DNA of 64,000 nucleotides. It comes from Achromobacter xylosoxidans A8. GTDB lineage: Bacteria; Pseudomonadota; Gammaproteobacteria; Burkholderiales; Burkholderiaceae_B. How positions within the stretch are numbered: position 1 is the stretch's first letter; each line of letters opens with the position of its first letter. The notes below the pieces were generated by a model that ran no database searches, had not been told where the DNA came from, and worked only from the letters and a program-made list of their open reading frames with translations. The stretch spans positions 1,116,001 through 1,180,000 of the forward strand of contig NC_014640.1 of assembly GCF_000165835.1 (NCBI RefSeq), read 5' to 3'. Below, piece after piece: positions 63,386 through 64,000 of this stretch. The position numbers and the translations under genes are program-made.

Positions 63386-64000
63386 CCCATCGCCCATTCG
63401 ACTTGCTGCGCCGCCTGCGCGTCGCCGTGGCCTCGCTGCTGTTGGTCAGCGCCACCGGCAGCTACGCCCTGAACACCGCCACCATCGTGTCCTCCGTCAT
63501 GTCGCCGGACTGCCTGGAATACCGGGTGGTGGGCATCTGCTACTGGCTCTACTGCACCTGGACGGGCTGCACGGTGCGCACGTCCACCAAGGTCCGGCAC
63601 TACGTGCCCGATGCGGTCGTCTCCAGCTACAGCAACACCGGGGAGAACCCCTGGGTCGAAGTGCAGGCGATGAGCACGCCCAACCCATCCGCACAGGCAG
63701 GTGGGGATGGGACCACGAACGAAGACCACGAAAACAACCTCGCCAAATTCAAGAACAGCGATGTCATCGGCCATCCTGGCGGCGAGGTATTCAACCAGTT
63801 CGCATCGTCGTCGGGCTATTTCTGCCAAGGCGCGGGCACGGCCTTCATGCCGTATCTACTCAGCACGCTGGACACGCTGGCTTGGCGCTACAACGTGCCT
63901 GAAATGGCCTACCCGGAGGCGTTGATTCCGGGCATGCGCGAGGTCGGTGCGCGCACCACGATGAATCTCTGGGGCAACGTCTATCCGCGCGGCGGCTTCC
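63382..64000 (+). CDS. TIGR03756-family ICE protein, TraU-like, truncated by the window edge
   Basis: First 206 residues from a GTG overlapping the previous stop (GTGA). Signal peptide followed by SPDCLEYRVVGICYWLYCTWTGCTVRTSTKVRHYVPDAVVSSYS and GYFCQGAGTAFMPYLLSTLDTLAWR. Multiple Cys are as in TraU, needed for mating-pair stabilisation. Continues beyond the right edge. Confidence 0.88.
   Translation, partial: MTHRPFDLLRRLRVAVASLLLVSATGSYALNTATIVSSVMSPDCLEYRVVGICYWLYCTWTGCTVRTSTKVRHYVPDAVVSSYSNTGENPWVEVQAMSTPNPSAQAGGDGTTNEDHENNLAKFKNSDVIGHPGGEVFNQFASSSGYFCQGAGTAFMPYLLSTLDTLAWRYNVPEMAYPEALIPGMREVGARTTMNLWGNVYPRGGF

Overview
The window joins a beta-proteobacterial chromosome to most of one half of a large integrative and conjugative element (ICE). 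High GC, RocS/RocR-type c-di-GMP signalling genes and a pertactin-like autotransporter suggest a Bordetella or Achromobacter (Alcaligenaceae) host. The species is an inference. All family names below come from recognising motifs and gene order; no database search was run.

Chromosome, 1-11.77 kb. A partial unidentified exported protein runs off the left edge. A minus-strand operon follows: hybrid kinase, REC-EAL phosphodiesterase, then a second hybrid kinase whose phospho-acceptor His is Arg but which keeps a receiver and an HPt domain. Together they look like a split phosphorelay feeding a c-di-GMP phosphodiesterase. A 400-bp AT-rich gap separates this operon from a plus-strand autotransporter. 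The gap holds five GGATnnnnTCC-type sites spaced 32-33 bp apart. A small membrane protein gene lies between two strong terminators next to the ICE end.

ICE, 11.77 kb to beyond 64 kb. The end is an 18-bp copy of a tRNA-Gly 3' terminus, almost the att core of ICEclc. The rest of the tRNA and the integrase are not here and should lie at the other end. A near-consensus promoter points outward through this end, in the place of ICEclc Pcirc. Next comes the regulation, partition and replication block: alpA, parA, shi, bisD/parB-like, bisC-like DUF2857, STY4528-type Rep, PFL_4669, DUF3158, ssb and topB. The Rep gene carries a DnaA box and a set of palindromes that look like an embedded origin.

From 23 to 42 kb lie a cytosine methyltransferase and about 15 small, mostly uncharacterised ICE genes. 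Nearly all are single-gene units behind structured leaders. Five leaders contain a three-hairpin RNA with covarying stems that resembles the radC motif. Most also carry a second GGG/CCC hairpin close to the start codon.

Two metal-resistance cargoes interrupt this backbone. A 3.93-kb Tn3-family mer transposon (merRTPA plus a decayed tnpA, AATCA target duplication) splits a DUF3085 gene. An arsR-arsC-acr3-arsC-arsH operon sits on the minus strand between the helicase and the conjugation genes. From 47.5 kb to the right edge is a G-type (PFGI-1/ICEclc/SXT-like) conjugation cluster: PilL-N, a lytic transglycosylase, TraD and pilus/channel subunits, through TraB- and TraC-like proteins and a thiol oxidoreductase, RadC and TraU.
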